From the NCBI GenBank assembly GCA_016927965.1, contig JAFGLP010000151.1:1-22745 (forward strand): a stretch of 22,745 nucleotides of DNA. The letters run 5' to 3'. Made by a program: the position numbers and the translations under genes. This DNA comes from Dehalococcoidia bacterium (lineage in GTDB: Bacteria > Chloroflexota > Dehalococcoidia > GIF9 > UBA5629). The notes under the pieces were generated by a model that saw only the letters and a program-made list of their open reading frames with translations, did not search any database and had not been told where the DNA came from. Positions 7,634 through 14,982 of this stretch are shown piece by piece. Numbering within the stretch: position 1 is the first letter of the stretch; each line of letters starts with the position of its first letter.

Positions 7634-8098
7634 ATGCAGGACTTTTTTAAAATAGCCTGTGAAGAAGCGGAGCAGGGAATGCTGGCCGGGGAAGGCGGCC
7701 CCTTTGGCGCGGTAGTGGTGAAAGACGGTAAAGTGATCGGGAAAGGCCATAACTGCGTGTTCTCCCTGCATGATTCTACTGCCCATGCCGAGATCATGGC
7801 TATTAGAAATGCGGAGCAGGCACAGGTGAGGCACGATTTGACGGGTTGCGTGATTTACACAACCTGCTATCCCTGTCCGATGTGTTTAGGCGCAATTATG
7901 TGGGCCAGGATTTCCAAAGTGTATTATGGCTGTACTGCAGATGAAGCTGCCGCAATCGGTTTTGATGACAAGGTGTTTCACCTAGCTTTCTCAAACCCGG
8001 ATGATTATAGCATTGTAAGCATGGAGTACCATGATGATCCGCGTTGCGGGCTGCTTTTTCAAAAATGGCTGGAGTTGGAAAATAGACTGCTGTATTAA
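7634..8098 (+). CDS. guaD: Guanine deaminase-like nucleobase/nucleoside deaminase
   Basis: 154 residues of the cytidine-deaminase-like superfamily. GGPFGAVVVKDG (about 21-32) leads to the zinc site: TAHAEIMAIRNA with His51 and catalytic Glu53, and PCPMCLGAIMWAR with Cys81 and Cys84. The late GFDDKVFH segment resembles the FDD motif of Bacillus guanine deaminase, and the length matches that enzyme. The expected reaction is guanine to xanthine plus ammonia in the cytosol, for purine salvage or nitrogen supply. Cytosine or tRNA-adenosine deaminase activity is less likely given the FDD tail. AGGA at 7623-7626 lies 7 bases before ATG 7634, and a TATAAT occurs at 7587-7592. The gene is convergent with rsgA. 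Confidence 0.82.
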   Translation: MQDFFKIACEEAEQGMLAGEGGPFGAVVVKDGKVIGKGHNCVFSLHDSTAHAEIMAIRNAEQAQVRHDLTGCVIYTTCYPCPMCLGAIMWARISKVYYGCTADEAAAIGFDDKVFHLAFSNPDDYSIVSMEYHDDPRCGLLFQKWLELENRLLY

Positions 8099-8243
8099 GC
8101 GGTACTGGCTGGAATCCTGCAACCGGCATCCGCTGCAATACCCCATAACCCGCTTTAGCTTACTGTATATGTCCGTGTAAGCGGGAGCGTCAGGTGGAGT
8201 GCCGGACACTGGATGTGATGTCAAAGTAAATACTACGTTGGCC

Positions 8244-8272
8244 CCCCGGCTATCAGCACAAAATAACCGGGG
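8244..8272 (-). terminator. Hairpin between convergent guaD-like gene and rsgA
   Basis: A 10-base stem with one mismatch (CCCCGGCTAT 8244-8253 against ATAACCGGGG 8263-8272) around a 9-base loop. It lies 15 bases beyond the rsgA stop and 145 beyond the deaminase stop. No T-run follows on either strand, so it may block or process transcripts rather than be a textbook intrinsic terminator. Confidence 0.4.
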
Positions 8273-8286
8273 AGCTAACGAACAAG

Positions 8287-9399
8287 CTATAAATTATGCT
8301 TGGGATTGTGTTTGATTTCTTTTACCAGCTTTGCTACCTTCTTCCACCTGAGCTTTTCATACAGGCGTGTGCTGTTCTCTTCCCTGTATGAAAGGTAGTC
8401 TATTTCCCTCTGCAGCTTCCTGAAGCTCTCCAGCCTGGATGGATCAAGGTCGCCCCTGCCGATGGCCGCTTTTACCGCGCAGCCGGATTCGGTGTTATGG
8501 CTGCAATCGCTGAAGCGGCATTGTTTGGCCAGCATCTCGATATCATGAAAGGCTGCCTGCAGATCTTCTTCGCCTGCCCACATCTGGATCTCCCTCATCC
8601 CCGGCGTATCTATCACCATGCCGCTGCCGGGAAGGATGATGAGTTCGCGTTTGGTCGTAGTGTGTCTGCCCATCCTGTCGTCTTCCCGGACCTCTCTCGT
8701 CTTCTGCTTCTCCACGCCAAGCAGTGCATTGATCAGGGCGGATTTGCCTACTCCTGAGGGTCCCAAAAAAGCAGCTGTTTTCCCTCTGCCTAAATGAACT
8801 TTCAGCGCATCCAGTCCGATATTTTCCCTGGCGCTGACCGGGTGAACGGATATGCCCGGAGCAATAGTTTCGGCTTCATGAATGGGGGTATCGATATCTG
8901 TGCACAGGTCAATTTTATTAAGGACAATTACCGGGTCAGCGCCGCTGCTCCATGCAAGTGTAAGGTATCGCTCAATCCTGCGGAGATTGAAGCTTCTACC
9001 GCCGTCCATGCCGCTGACGATAAAAACGGTGTCAATATTGGCAGAGACAATCTGTTCCTCTGTACGTTCTCCGGCAACTTTTCGGGAGAATTTGCTCTTT
9101 CTCGGCAATATGGCGCGAATTACTGCTTTCTGTTCATCGGGCAGCGGTTTAATTACAACCCAGTCGCCGACGCTCGGGTATTGTTCTTCAGTCTCAGCAA
9201 GGTATCGCATTTTGCCTGAAACTGTGGCAGTCAATTCCCCAGATTGACTATATACCTGAAAAGCGCCCTTAAATTCAGAGATGACTCTGGCAGGCACCGT
9301 GTCAGGGATTTTCAACGTGCGGAAGCTTTTCTGAAAAAACGAATCCCATCCAAGATCCTGGAGTTTTATTGGCTGGGAGTGATTTGATTCTATATTCAA
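8287..9399 (-). CDS. rsgA: RsgA, small ribosomal subunit biogenesis GTPase
   Basis: Circularly permuted GTPase. Numbering from the TTG start chosen here: an N-terminal OB-fold region (about 40-110), NKID (G4) at 161-164, GPSGVGKS (G1/P-loop) at 213-220, DTPG (G3) at 264-267, and a C-terminal zinc knuckle with Cys294, Cys299, His301 and Cys307. RsgA checks late 30S maturation and releases assembly factors on GTP hydrolysis. I prefer TTG 9399 as start because AAAAGGAG (9406-9413) is spaced 6 bases from it and the family normally begins near the KLQDLGW segment. An in-frame GTG at 9459 would add 20 residues but has no good ribosome-binding site. Length 370 residues is normal for the family. Confidence 0.92.
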   Translation of the reverse strand: MNIESNHSQPIKLQDLGWDSFFQKSFRTLKIPDTVPARVISEFKGAFQVYSQSGELTATVSGKMRYLAETEEQYPSVGDWVVIKPLPDEQKAVIRAILPRKSKFSRKVAGERTEEQIVSANIDTVFIVSGMDGGRSFNLRRIERYLTLAWSSGADPVIVLNKIDLCTDIDTPIHEAETIAPGISVHPVSARENIGLDALKVHLGRGKTAAFLGPSGVGKSALINALLGVEKQKTREVREDDRMGRHTTTKRELIILPGSGMVIDTPGMREIQMWAGEEDLQAAFHDIEMLAKQCRFSDCSHNTESGCAVKAAIGRGDLDPSRLESFRKLQREIDYLSYREENSTRLYEKLRWKKVAKLVKEIKHNPKHNL

Positions 9400-9510
9400 T
9401 TCTTGCTCCTTTTCGAAAGTAAGTTTAATCAGGACATCATTCAATGACAAATAATTCACGGATTAACACCCCGTGGCCAATTATGTCTTACTTCCTAATC
9501 GAGAGAAGAA

Positions 9511-9537
9511 CAAAAAAGCCGTTCCCCGAGGAACGAC
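9511..9537 (-). terminator. Rho-independent terminator on the minus strand, upstream of rsgA
   Basis: Read on the minus strand, GTCGTTCC, a TCGG tetraloop and GGAACGGC form an 8-pair stem (one G-U), followed at once by six T (9517-9512). It is a good intrinsic terminator, but no convincing minus-strand gene ends just before it. It may insulate rsgA, attenuate an rsgA leader transcript, or be left over from a lost gene. Confidence 0.65.
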
Positions 9538-9769
9538 TGGTAATCTACCTGTTAAACGGTGATATGGTATCTAGCCTGAAACCTGCCGGGGTGTGCTATC
9601 CGCGGTTATTACGATGACAAGCATCAATATCCTCCTTGATAATTTTGCTTGCGGGAATACTATCATTAGTACCCAACGTCGTCAACTCAAAGTGTGTTCT
9701 GCAAAGCCAATTCTCCATGCGTGTGGCATATATGGATTCCAGCGGTAGAGTCAAGGGTGGATATAATCG

Positions 9770-9798
9770 TTGACACGGCTGTTCACGTATAGTACTAT
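9770..9798 (+). promoter_or_regulatory. Sigma-70-type promoter for the SRPBCC gene
   Basis: A perfect -35 TTGACA (9770-9775), a 17-base spacer, and -10 TACTAT (9793-9798, 4 of 6 consensus). The predicted start near 9805 gives a leader of about 58 bases before ATG 9863, containing the AGGAGG ribosome-binding site. Confidence 0.6.
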
Positions 9799-9862
9799 TG
9801 CCCAGTTTAGTGAGGTTTTGCAGGGGGGGCAATATGATTTTTATATTTAGGAGGCTGCAAAA

Positions 9863-10327
9863 ATGTTATATCATGTTGTATCCCGTATCCATTTTAATCA
9901 ATCTCCGGAAACCGTGCTGAACTATCTCAGCACGACAGATTATTGGCCGGAATGGCATATCCAAAGTCGTCGCGTTGAAGGCACCGTAGGCCGTCCTATG
10001 CAGTTGGGAGACAAGGTTATCGAGTATGTCAGTCTTAATCCCGATGATAAAGAGAATCTACGCGTGGTCGAATGGACCGTGGTTGACCGCTGGCTATCAA
10101 GAATGTATAGAATCGAAGCGCGTGCTGTCGTGAACGGGAGCGTAACCGATGAAGTAGTTTCTGCAATAAGCTATGTTTTATTTCCCACAGGTGATGGTGG
10201 AACGGATTTTACCAGAGAAATGAATATAGTAAGGCCTAAGGATATGAGACATTTTGACGAATTTAAAAAATTGCAGGATAAGTCAGTAGAGAATATTAAA
10301 ACGGCATTGGACAAAAGGTTTTGTTAA
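9863..10327 (+). CDS. SRPBCC-family (START/polyketide cyclase-like) protein
   Basis: 154 residues. The start HVVSRIHFNQSPETVLNYLS, followed by TDYWPEWHIQSRRVEG, is the usual opening of the SRPBCC helix-grip fold: first strand, two short helices, and a Trp-Pro-x-Trp turn. The end, FDEFKKLQDKSVENIKTALDK, is the long C-terminal helix. Such proteins bind hydrophobic ligands in a deep pocket; no catalytic residues identify a reaction. AGGAGG lies 7 bases before ATG 9863 and a strong promoter lies upstream, so it is probably its own transcription unit. Cytosolic; no signal peptide. Confidence 0.78.
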   Translation: MLYHVVSRIHFNQSPETVLNYLSTTDYWPEWHIQSRRVEGTVGRPMQLGDKVIEYVSLNPDDKENLRVVEWTVVDRWLSRMYRIEARAVVNGSVTDEVVSAISYVLFPTGDGGTDFTREMNIVRPKDMRHFDEFKKLQDKSVENIKTALDKRFC

Positions 10328-11001
10328 AGTTTAGTCTGACTTTTTAATGTGTTTAGATCAATAATATCTGTAACAAGCTTCCTGGGACAACATCAAAGTA
10401 TCTCAGGAGGATTTTTTATGAAAAGAACCGGATTGAATAAGTAGTCACTAATCTCTTATATATAGCGGGTAGTCGGCCTTTCTTTCCTTTGATTTCCGTG
10501 CTTTAATCGAGATCTTTTGAATACATTCTGATATTTCGTATGCTTAAGCAATAGTACTGATCATTATTAGTGTGCACCTTGATAATGTGGGGGTAGAGTG
10601 GTACAATTGTGCAATAATTTACCCGGACAGGCATCCCGTTCTCTTCTTCATTATTGATCCTGAAAATTCCGGTATTCGATATTTTAAAAGCGTATATCCT
10701 GTGACGTGTGCCTTATCCTGAACTAAAACTATAAGGCTTAAAAAGTCCCCATGCTATACCGGTCCGCGTTAGTCTGGGTGCCTTAGAAAGGGCAGGCGCA
10801 GCGGAGCTAATTCAGGAGCAATGTAACAGATGGTCAAGAAGGTCCCAATGAAAAGACTGCCCTATTCTGAGGAAACGTAACTTCGGGTATTCTGAAATTT
10901 CTGCCGGTGACTGCCCTGCTTCCCTATAATACTTTTTCCTGCATGCAATCAAGCTGAAAGACAGCTATGCCTCGATTAGTTAATGCCAATAATTATTTAA
11001 T
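10328..11001 (+). other. 674-base intergenic stretch with orphan ribosome-binding sites and micro-ORFs
   Basis: No gene-length frame is seen. AGGAGG (10405-10410) correctly spaced before ATG 10418 opens a frame that stops after eight residues (MKRTGLNK, TAG 10442-10444). A second short frame runs from ATG 10830 and codes for 16 residues (MVKKVPMKRLPYSEET). A TATAAT at 10925-10930 could serve the MFS gene but lacks a clear -35. The stretch looks like degraded or deleted gene DNA; a leader-peptide role is possible for the 8-codon frame but not supported by any nearby structure. Confidence 0.35.
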
Positions 11002-12612
11002 ATGAGATTACCGACTGTTTTCCTGCCAAAAACGACTCTTTCTCGTGACGAAACGAGACGTGGCCTGCGCGTCCTGACTCTGGAGTACATGGCCTCCACC
11101 GGCTTTTCCAGTATAACAAGCAGCGCTTTTCTGGTTGCATTTGCGCTGATGCTGGGCGCTAACAACTTCCAGATAGGCATACTGGCAAGTATCCCCCTGA
11201 TCACCGATGTCTTTCAAATACCTGCAGTATGGATCGTCGAGAAATTCCGGCGCCGTAAAATCATTGTCTTCACTACCTGGCTTGTTTCACAGTTATTGTG
11301 GGTCCCCATAGCTCTGCTTCCCATGATCATTGCAATACCCGGGGCAGCTGCAATTTCCATGCTCATAGGTTTGATGGCTGTCCGGGGTATATTGAACGCT
11401 TTTACCAACTGCGGCTGGAGCAGCTGGATGCGTGACCTGATACCTCAAAAAATAATCGGCCGTTATTTTGCCAGGCGGCTTTCATTAGCTACAATTGTAT
11501 CAATAATCCTGGGGCTGGGTGCTGCCTATTTCCTCGATTATTGGGATGCAGCAGGCGGCGGGGCATTGGGTTACAGCTGGGTCCTTCTGATCGGGCTGGT
11601 CTTTTTCGGCCTGGTCAGTCCTGCGTTTACTGCACTGGTTCCGGAACCGAGAATGCTGCCCTTAACCGGCCCCAGGCCCCCTTTCCGGCAGACTATCACT
11701 ACACCGCTGCGAGACAGGAATTACCGTCAGTTAATGAAATTCCTGATGTTCTGGGGATTCGCTTCAAGCATGGCTTTCCCCTTTTTCGAGGTTTTCATGC
11801 TGAGGGATTTAAACCTGTCCATCCTCATAGTAATAATACTTGCCACTATTACGGAGATATTCACTGCTATATCTCTTCACTTCTGGGGACCGCTTGCAGA
11901 CCGGTTTGGCGGCAAAGTTGTCATGTCTTCAAGCACGTCTCTATTTTTGCTGGTCCTCCTGGGCTGGTCCATCGTCGTTATACAGGGGCAGAGTGCTCTT
12001 CTCATTCCTCTCCTCCTGATTCTCCATGTTCTCGAAGGAATAGCTATGGCAGGCATCCTCCTTTCAGAAGAGACTTTGAGTTTGAAACTGGCACCGCGAA
12101 GCCAGGCAACGTCTTACAACTCGGTTGCCTCGCTGGCTGATAGTGCAGGCACCGGTATCGGAGTGCTAGCCGGGGGCTTCATGGCTGATTTCTTCACGGG
12201 GCATGTGCTCAAACTGGATCTATCGTGGGTGGCCCCTCTACAGGGCATTAGCCTGGGCGAAATACAGCTAACCGGTTTTTATTTTCTTTTTACCCTGTCC
12301 TTTGTCCTTGGATTGATAACACTGGGGACCCTGCAGTCTGTACATGAACAAGGTACGGCCCGGGGGGAAGTGGTGCTGAGGGCACTCTTCTCAGAGGCTG
12401 CCATGGATTTTGGCAATGTCTTCCCGGCACCGGAAGTAACTCGAGCAGCCGAATTCCCTTTCATATACCTTAACGTAATACCGCAAAAAGATGCATCTTG
12501 GGGTCCTGCCGCCTGTCGTTCGGCTGATCTCGTAACGACATTGGGAGAGGGACTGATTAATAAGAAGTGCGGGATACGGAAAAAACCTCCACCGGAAGCT
12601 GGTGAGACGTAG
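11002..12612 (+). CDS. MFS transporter
   Basis: 536-residue membrane protein with about 12 hydrophobic helices in two halves. Features include the N-terminal ALMLGANNFQIGILASIPLI segment, a basic cytoplasmic loop EKFRRRKI between helices 2 and 3, WGPLADRFGGKVVM in the second half at the equivalent loop (a degenerate MFS motif A), and a long hydrophilic C-terminal tail from about residue 455. The substrate cannot be read from sequence; single-gene context gives no clue. There is no Shine-Dalgarno site before ATG 11002 and only AT-rich sequence upstream, so the start is less sure than the frame. It is longer than the usual 400-450 residues because of the tail. Confidence 0.85.
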   Translation: MRLPTVFLPKTTLSRDETRRGLRVLTLEYMASTGFSSITSSAFLVAFALMLGANNFQIGILASIPLITDVFQIPAVWIVEKFRRRKIIVFTTWLVSQLLWVPIALLPMIIAIPGAAAISMLIGLMAVRGILNAFTNCGWSSWMRDLIPQKIIGRYFARRLSLATIVSIILGLGAAYFLDYWDAAGGGALGYSWVLLIGLVFFGLVSPAFTALVPEPRMLPLTGPRPPFRQTITTPLRDRNYRQLMKFLMFWGFASSMAFPFFEVFMLRDLNLSILIVIILATITEIFTAISLHFWGPLADRFGGKVVMSSSTSLFLLVLLGWSIVVIQGQSALLIPLLLILHVLEGIAMAGILLSEETLSLKLAPRSQATSYNSVASLADSAGTGIGVLAGGFMADFFTGHVLKLDLSWVAPLQGISLGEIQLTGFYFLFTLSFVLGLITLGTLQSVHEQGTARGEVVLRALFSEAAMDFGNVFPAPEVTRAAEFPFIYLNVIPQKDASWGPAACRSADLVTTLGEGLINKKCGIRKKPPPEAGET

Positions 12613-12825
12613 CTTATTGCCCCTGACTGATAAGCTCTGCCGATATCTTATCGCATTCAGTTAATATCCTGCCCGATGAAATAAGCCCTTTGCCGCCTTC
12701 CGCCTGGCGGCTCACACCAGTAAACCATAGCCGGCTATTATCCAATCATTCTGCAGTCAGGTCAGTGTCCTGCCAGGATTGGACAGCACATGTAGATTAT
12801 ATGTACAGTAATATAAGGCGGGAAT

Positions 12826-13518
12826 GTGGACAGGCTAAATAAAGACGGGATCAGGGGAATTGTAGTCCAGTTTTTACTTACCCTCGTGTCCTTCGTTATA
12901 TTGTTCGTGGCGGCTGGCACAATTAACTGGATAAACGGCTGGATCTATTTCGGGTTGGCATGCCTCTCCCTGATTATAAGCGGGGGCATACTGGCAAAAG
13001 CTAATCCGCAGATGTTGAACGCTCGCGGCAGCGTTGTCAAAGAAGGGACCAAGGGTTTTGATAGGGCATGGGTAGCTCTATATCCCGTGATAACGCTGGT
13101 CAACCTTGTTGTCATCGGGTTCGATGCTATGCGTTTTCACTGGTCATTCATGCCCATCTGGCTAAGCATCCTGGGATTAGCGCTGTTTATCCCTGCTTTC
13201 CTGATAGCCACCTGGGCGATGGCAGTCAACAAGTTCTTTGAATGGACGGTGCGTATACAGAATGACCGCGGCCAGTATGTATGTAAGGACGGTCCGTACC
13301 GATTCATAAGGCATCCAGGTTATAGCGGCCTGATAATATCATTGATGGTTTTCCCTCTTATACTGGGTTCCTGCTGGGGACTTGTACTGAGCTTCATCCT
13401 TGCCCTTGTCATCATCGCTCGCACGGTTCTGGAAGATCGTACCCTGCAGAAGGAATTACCTGGCTATCGGGAATATGCCAGCACGGTTAGATACAGGCTA
13501 CTTCCATTTGTCTGGTAA
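12826..13518 (+). CDS. Isoprenylcysteine carboxyl methyltransferase (ICMT/PEMT)-like membrane protein
   Basis: 230 residues with four to five membrane segments (about 14-34, 39-58, 83-101, 111-133 and 168-195). The C-terminal half carries the family signature NDRGQYVCKDGPYRFIRHPGYSG (about 146-168) and EDRTLQKELPGYREYASTVRYRLLPFVW at the end, the SAM-binding elements of ICMT-type integral methyltransferases. Bacterial members are believed to methylate small hydrophobic or lipid acceptors; the acceptor here is unknown. It starts with GTG 12826; the AAGGCGGG just upstream is close (3-4 bases) for a ribosome-binding site, so the start is moderately sure. It stands alone, 213 bases after the MFS gene. 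Confidence 0.82.
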   Translation: MDRLNKDGIRGIVVQFLLTLVSFVILFVAAGTINWINGWIYFGLACLSLIISGGILAKANPQMLNARGSVVKEGTKGFDRAWVALYPVITLVNLVVIGFDAMRFHWSFMPIWLSILGLALFIPAFLIATWAMAVNKFFEWTVRIQNDRGQYVCKDGPYRFIRHPGYSGLIISLMVFPLILGSCWGLVLSFILALVIIARTVLEDRTLQKELPGYREYASTVRYRLLPFVW

Positions 13519-13941
13519 TCACAACCACTTATCAACAAAACGGACAATTTTACCAGGACTGTTCATCCATGAGAAAAATAACTCCCATCAAATGACGTAA
13601 TCACCGGCATGATTACGCGGTCGTAATTAGCCATATCTACTGGTTGGATAACGCCAGGGTTAGAGGGAATAGTAATTCTCAGCGCTTCCTCGGACTATAC
13701 TTTCAGCGTCAAGGGAGCATCCGCCTCTGGAGGGCTGATATCGGTTTGTCTGTGCTTTAATAGAAGCGGCTGAGTGCTTACACACCGGGGTGCACAAGTT
13801 CAAATTCAGAATCGCCTGCTATTTCCAATCATCGTGATCCGTACAAATCCCGACGGAGGTCCTTCCATTATGTCCCACAGCGGGAATGCAGCAGCATAGA
13901 GCTCCGCTCACCGGGTCTGTGCCGGACCTCGCCCTGCGACC
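13519..13941 (+). other. 423-base gap with palindrome, tRNA remnant and orphan start site
   Basis: It holds a perfect inverted repeat (CGTAATCA 13596-13603 and TGATTACG 13610-13617 around CCGGCA), a degenerate tRNA-Val copy listed separately, and GGAGG (13855-13859) before ATG 13870, whose frame ends after nine residues (MSHSGNAAA). No gene is seen. The pieces look like junction debris rather than a functional leader. Confidence 0.4.
13765..13820 (+). pseudogene. tRNA-Val(UAC) remnant, second copy
   Basis: An AGCGG D-loop piece, the CTTACAC anticodon loop (13777-13783), the TTCAAAT T-loop (13799-13805) exactly 22 bases later, and ATCGCCT (13811-13817) at the acceptor position repeat the order and spacing of the copy at 619-694. 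The anticodon stem and T-stem no longer pair, about six bases are missing between D-loop and anticodon arm, and there is no CCA. It is a decayed copy, not a working tRNA. Confidence 0.5.
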
Positions 13942-14781
13942 TCAGTCGCCCAGTTCGACCATCGATACAATCCGCCACTCTGTGCCGTGCAGCCCGATGG
14001 TGGTCCAGCAGGCGGTCTTCTTCACCGGCTGCCCGGTCGCATCGCTGAGAAAAGTATATACAGCCGAGCCTGTTTCCTGAGCGACCATTTTTTCACCCAT
14101 TGCCAGCAGTCCAGGGTAAGACTGGTAGCGCTCGTCAGTAAAAAGGTTCCTGCCGGTCTCCTTGCCGCTGGAGCAGTAAATAGTCAGCCCGTCGGTCTGC
14201 ACGACATTTACTTTCATGCCCCTTATCTTTGCAGCGGAACTAAGGGTCCCTCCCAGCAGGTCCTCCGGTTTGAACAGAGCGCTGACCGAGCCCAGCACTT
14301 CACTCTGTTCTGAGACTACCGGCCAGACCAGCACGACGGCATCCACGCCCTCCACCGCCCTGAAGACATGGCTCAATATCGGCTGCCTGTTTTCATTGAG
14401 GCTTATAAAGAATTCTTTCGAGGCTTCAGTGTTGGCGGTCTCCGTGCCCTCGTAACTGCGGTATTCTTCGGGCGCCACGGCTATCATCTTCCCCTGCGGA
14501 TCGGCAGCCGAGCAGTCGATCAGGTAGGAGTATTTCTTGCACAGCCCATTCAATATATCCCGGGTCTCGTCGCCATCCAGGCCGCTTACAGCAATTTTGT
14601 CAGCCGCCCTGCATACGGCGTTGTTCAGGTTCAACAGCTTGGACTGGAGTATCGACTTCACGTTGTCAGTGGCTGATTTAAGTTCCCGCTCGTTCTGCAC
14701 CGGGCCGACGCAGGCGGACATCGTTACAACAAACACGGCAGTCAATACGGCAGCAATCAATGGGGCCAATGCCTTTCTCAT
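13942..14781 (-). CDS. Lipoprotein with a Cache-type sensor domain
   Basis: 279 residues. An N-terminal signal sequence (MRKALAPLIAAVLTAVFVV) ends in a lipobox-like TMSAC, with Cys24 the lipidation site. The rest resembles an extracellular Cache/PDC domain: a long helix (about 32-65), then SYLIDCSAADPQGKMIAV (about 85-102), KEFFISLNENRQPILSHVF (about 122-140), and VVLVWPVVSEQSEVLGSVSA, the strand pattern of ligand-binding folds in chemoreceptors and histidine kinases. No cytoplasmic output domain is present, so it may be a free ligand-binding lipoprotein or partner of a distant sensor. GGGAGG precedes the ATG with longish spacing (about 12). The DNA is GC-rich relative to its neighbours. Lipoprotein nature is fairly sure; the Cache call rests on pattern. 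Confidence 0.72.
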   Translation of the reverse strand: MRKALAPLIAAVLTAVFVVTMSACVGPVQNERELKSATDNVKSILQSKLLNLNNAVCRAADKIAVSGLDGDETRDILNGLCKKYSYLIDCSAADPQGKMIAVAPEEYRSYEGTETANTEASKEFFISLNENRQPILSHVFRAVEGVDAVVLVWPVVSEQSEVLGSVSALFKPEDLLGGTLSSAAKIRGMKVNVVQTDGLTIYCSSGKETGRNLFTDERYQSYPGLLAMGEKMVAQETGSAVYTFLSDATGQPVKKTACWTTIGLHGTEWRIVSMVELGD

Positions 14782-14884
14782 GTCCGGTAATAACCTCCCC
14801 TTATAAATATCTTTAACAGCGTACTATATTATCTCAAGCGAGCGCTGCGGGGCAACGCCTGCTCTCACGCTGATGAAAAAACGC

Positions 14885-14945
14885 CGCTGAAGCGCCTTCA
14901 CTTACACACGGGCGATGCGTAGTTCAAATCCTGTACCGCTGCGGA
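14885..14945 (+). pseudogene. tRNA-Val(UAC) remnant, third copy
   Basis: A CTTACAC anticodon loop (14901-14907), a TTCAAAT T-loop (14923-14929) again exactly 22 bases downstream, a CCTGT 3' T-stem half, and ACCGCTG at the acceptor position. The 5' part before the anticodon (GAAGCGCCTTCA) fits a shortened D-arm. Pairing in the anticodon and T stems is lost and no CCA remains. It lies between the divergently decayed edge of the Cache gene and the 3' end of the methionine/folate gene. Confidence 0.45.
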
Positions 14946-14982
14946 AATCTCCTGACAGCGCAACGGTAAGATCAAATTCCTG

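Noticed and set aside
8150..8185. CTTACAC on the minus strand at 8176-8182 as a fourth tRNA-Val remnant
   Set aside because: No T-loop motif at the 22-base offset and no acceptor-like end; the similarity is limited to the heptamer.
9596..9832. 78-codon minus-strand frame (TTG start) between rsgA and the SRPBCC gene
   Set aside because: No ribosome-binding site. It overlaps the strong plus-strand promoter, and part of it (FELTTLGTNDS) resembles the spurious proteins produced by reading DNA near or antisense to tRNAs.
10740..10900. Possible riboswitch upstream of the MFS gene
   Set aside because: Some GC-rich inverted segments, but none of the conserved cores I know (cobalamin, SAM, TPP, c-di-GMP) can be laid out.
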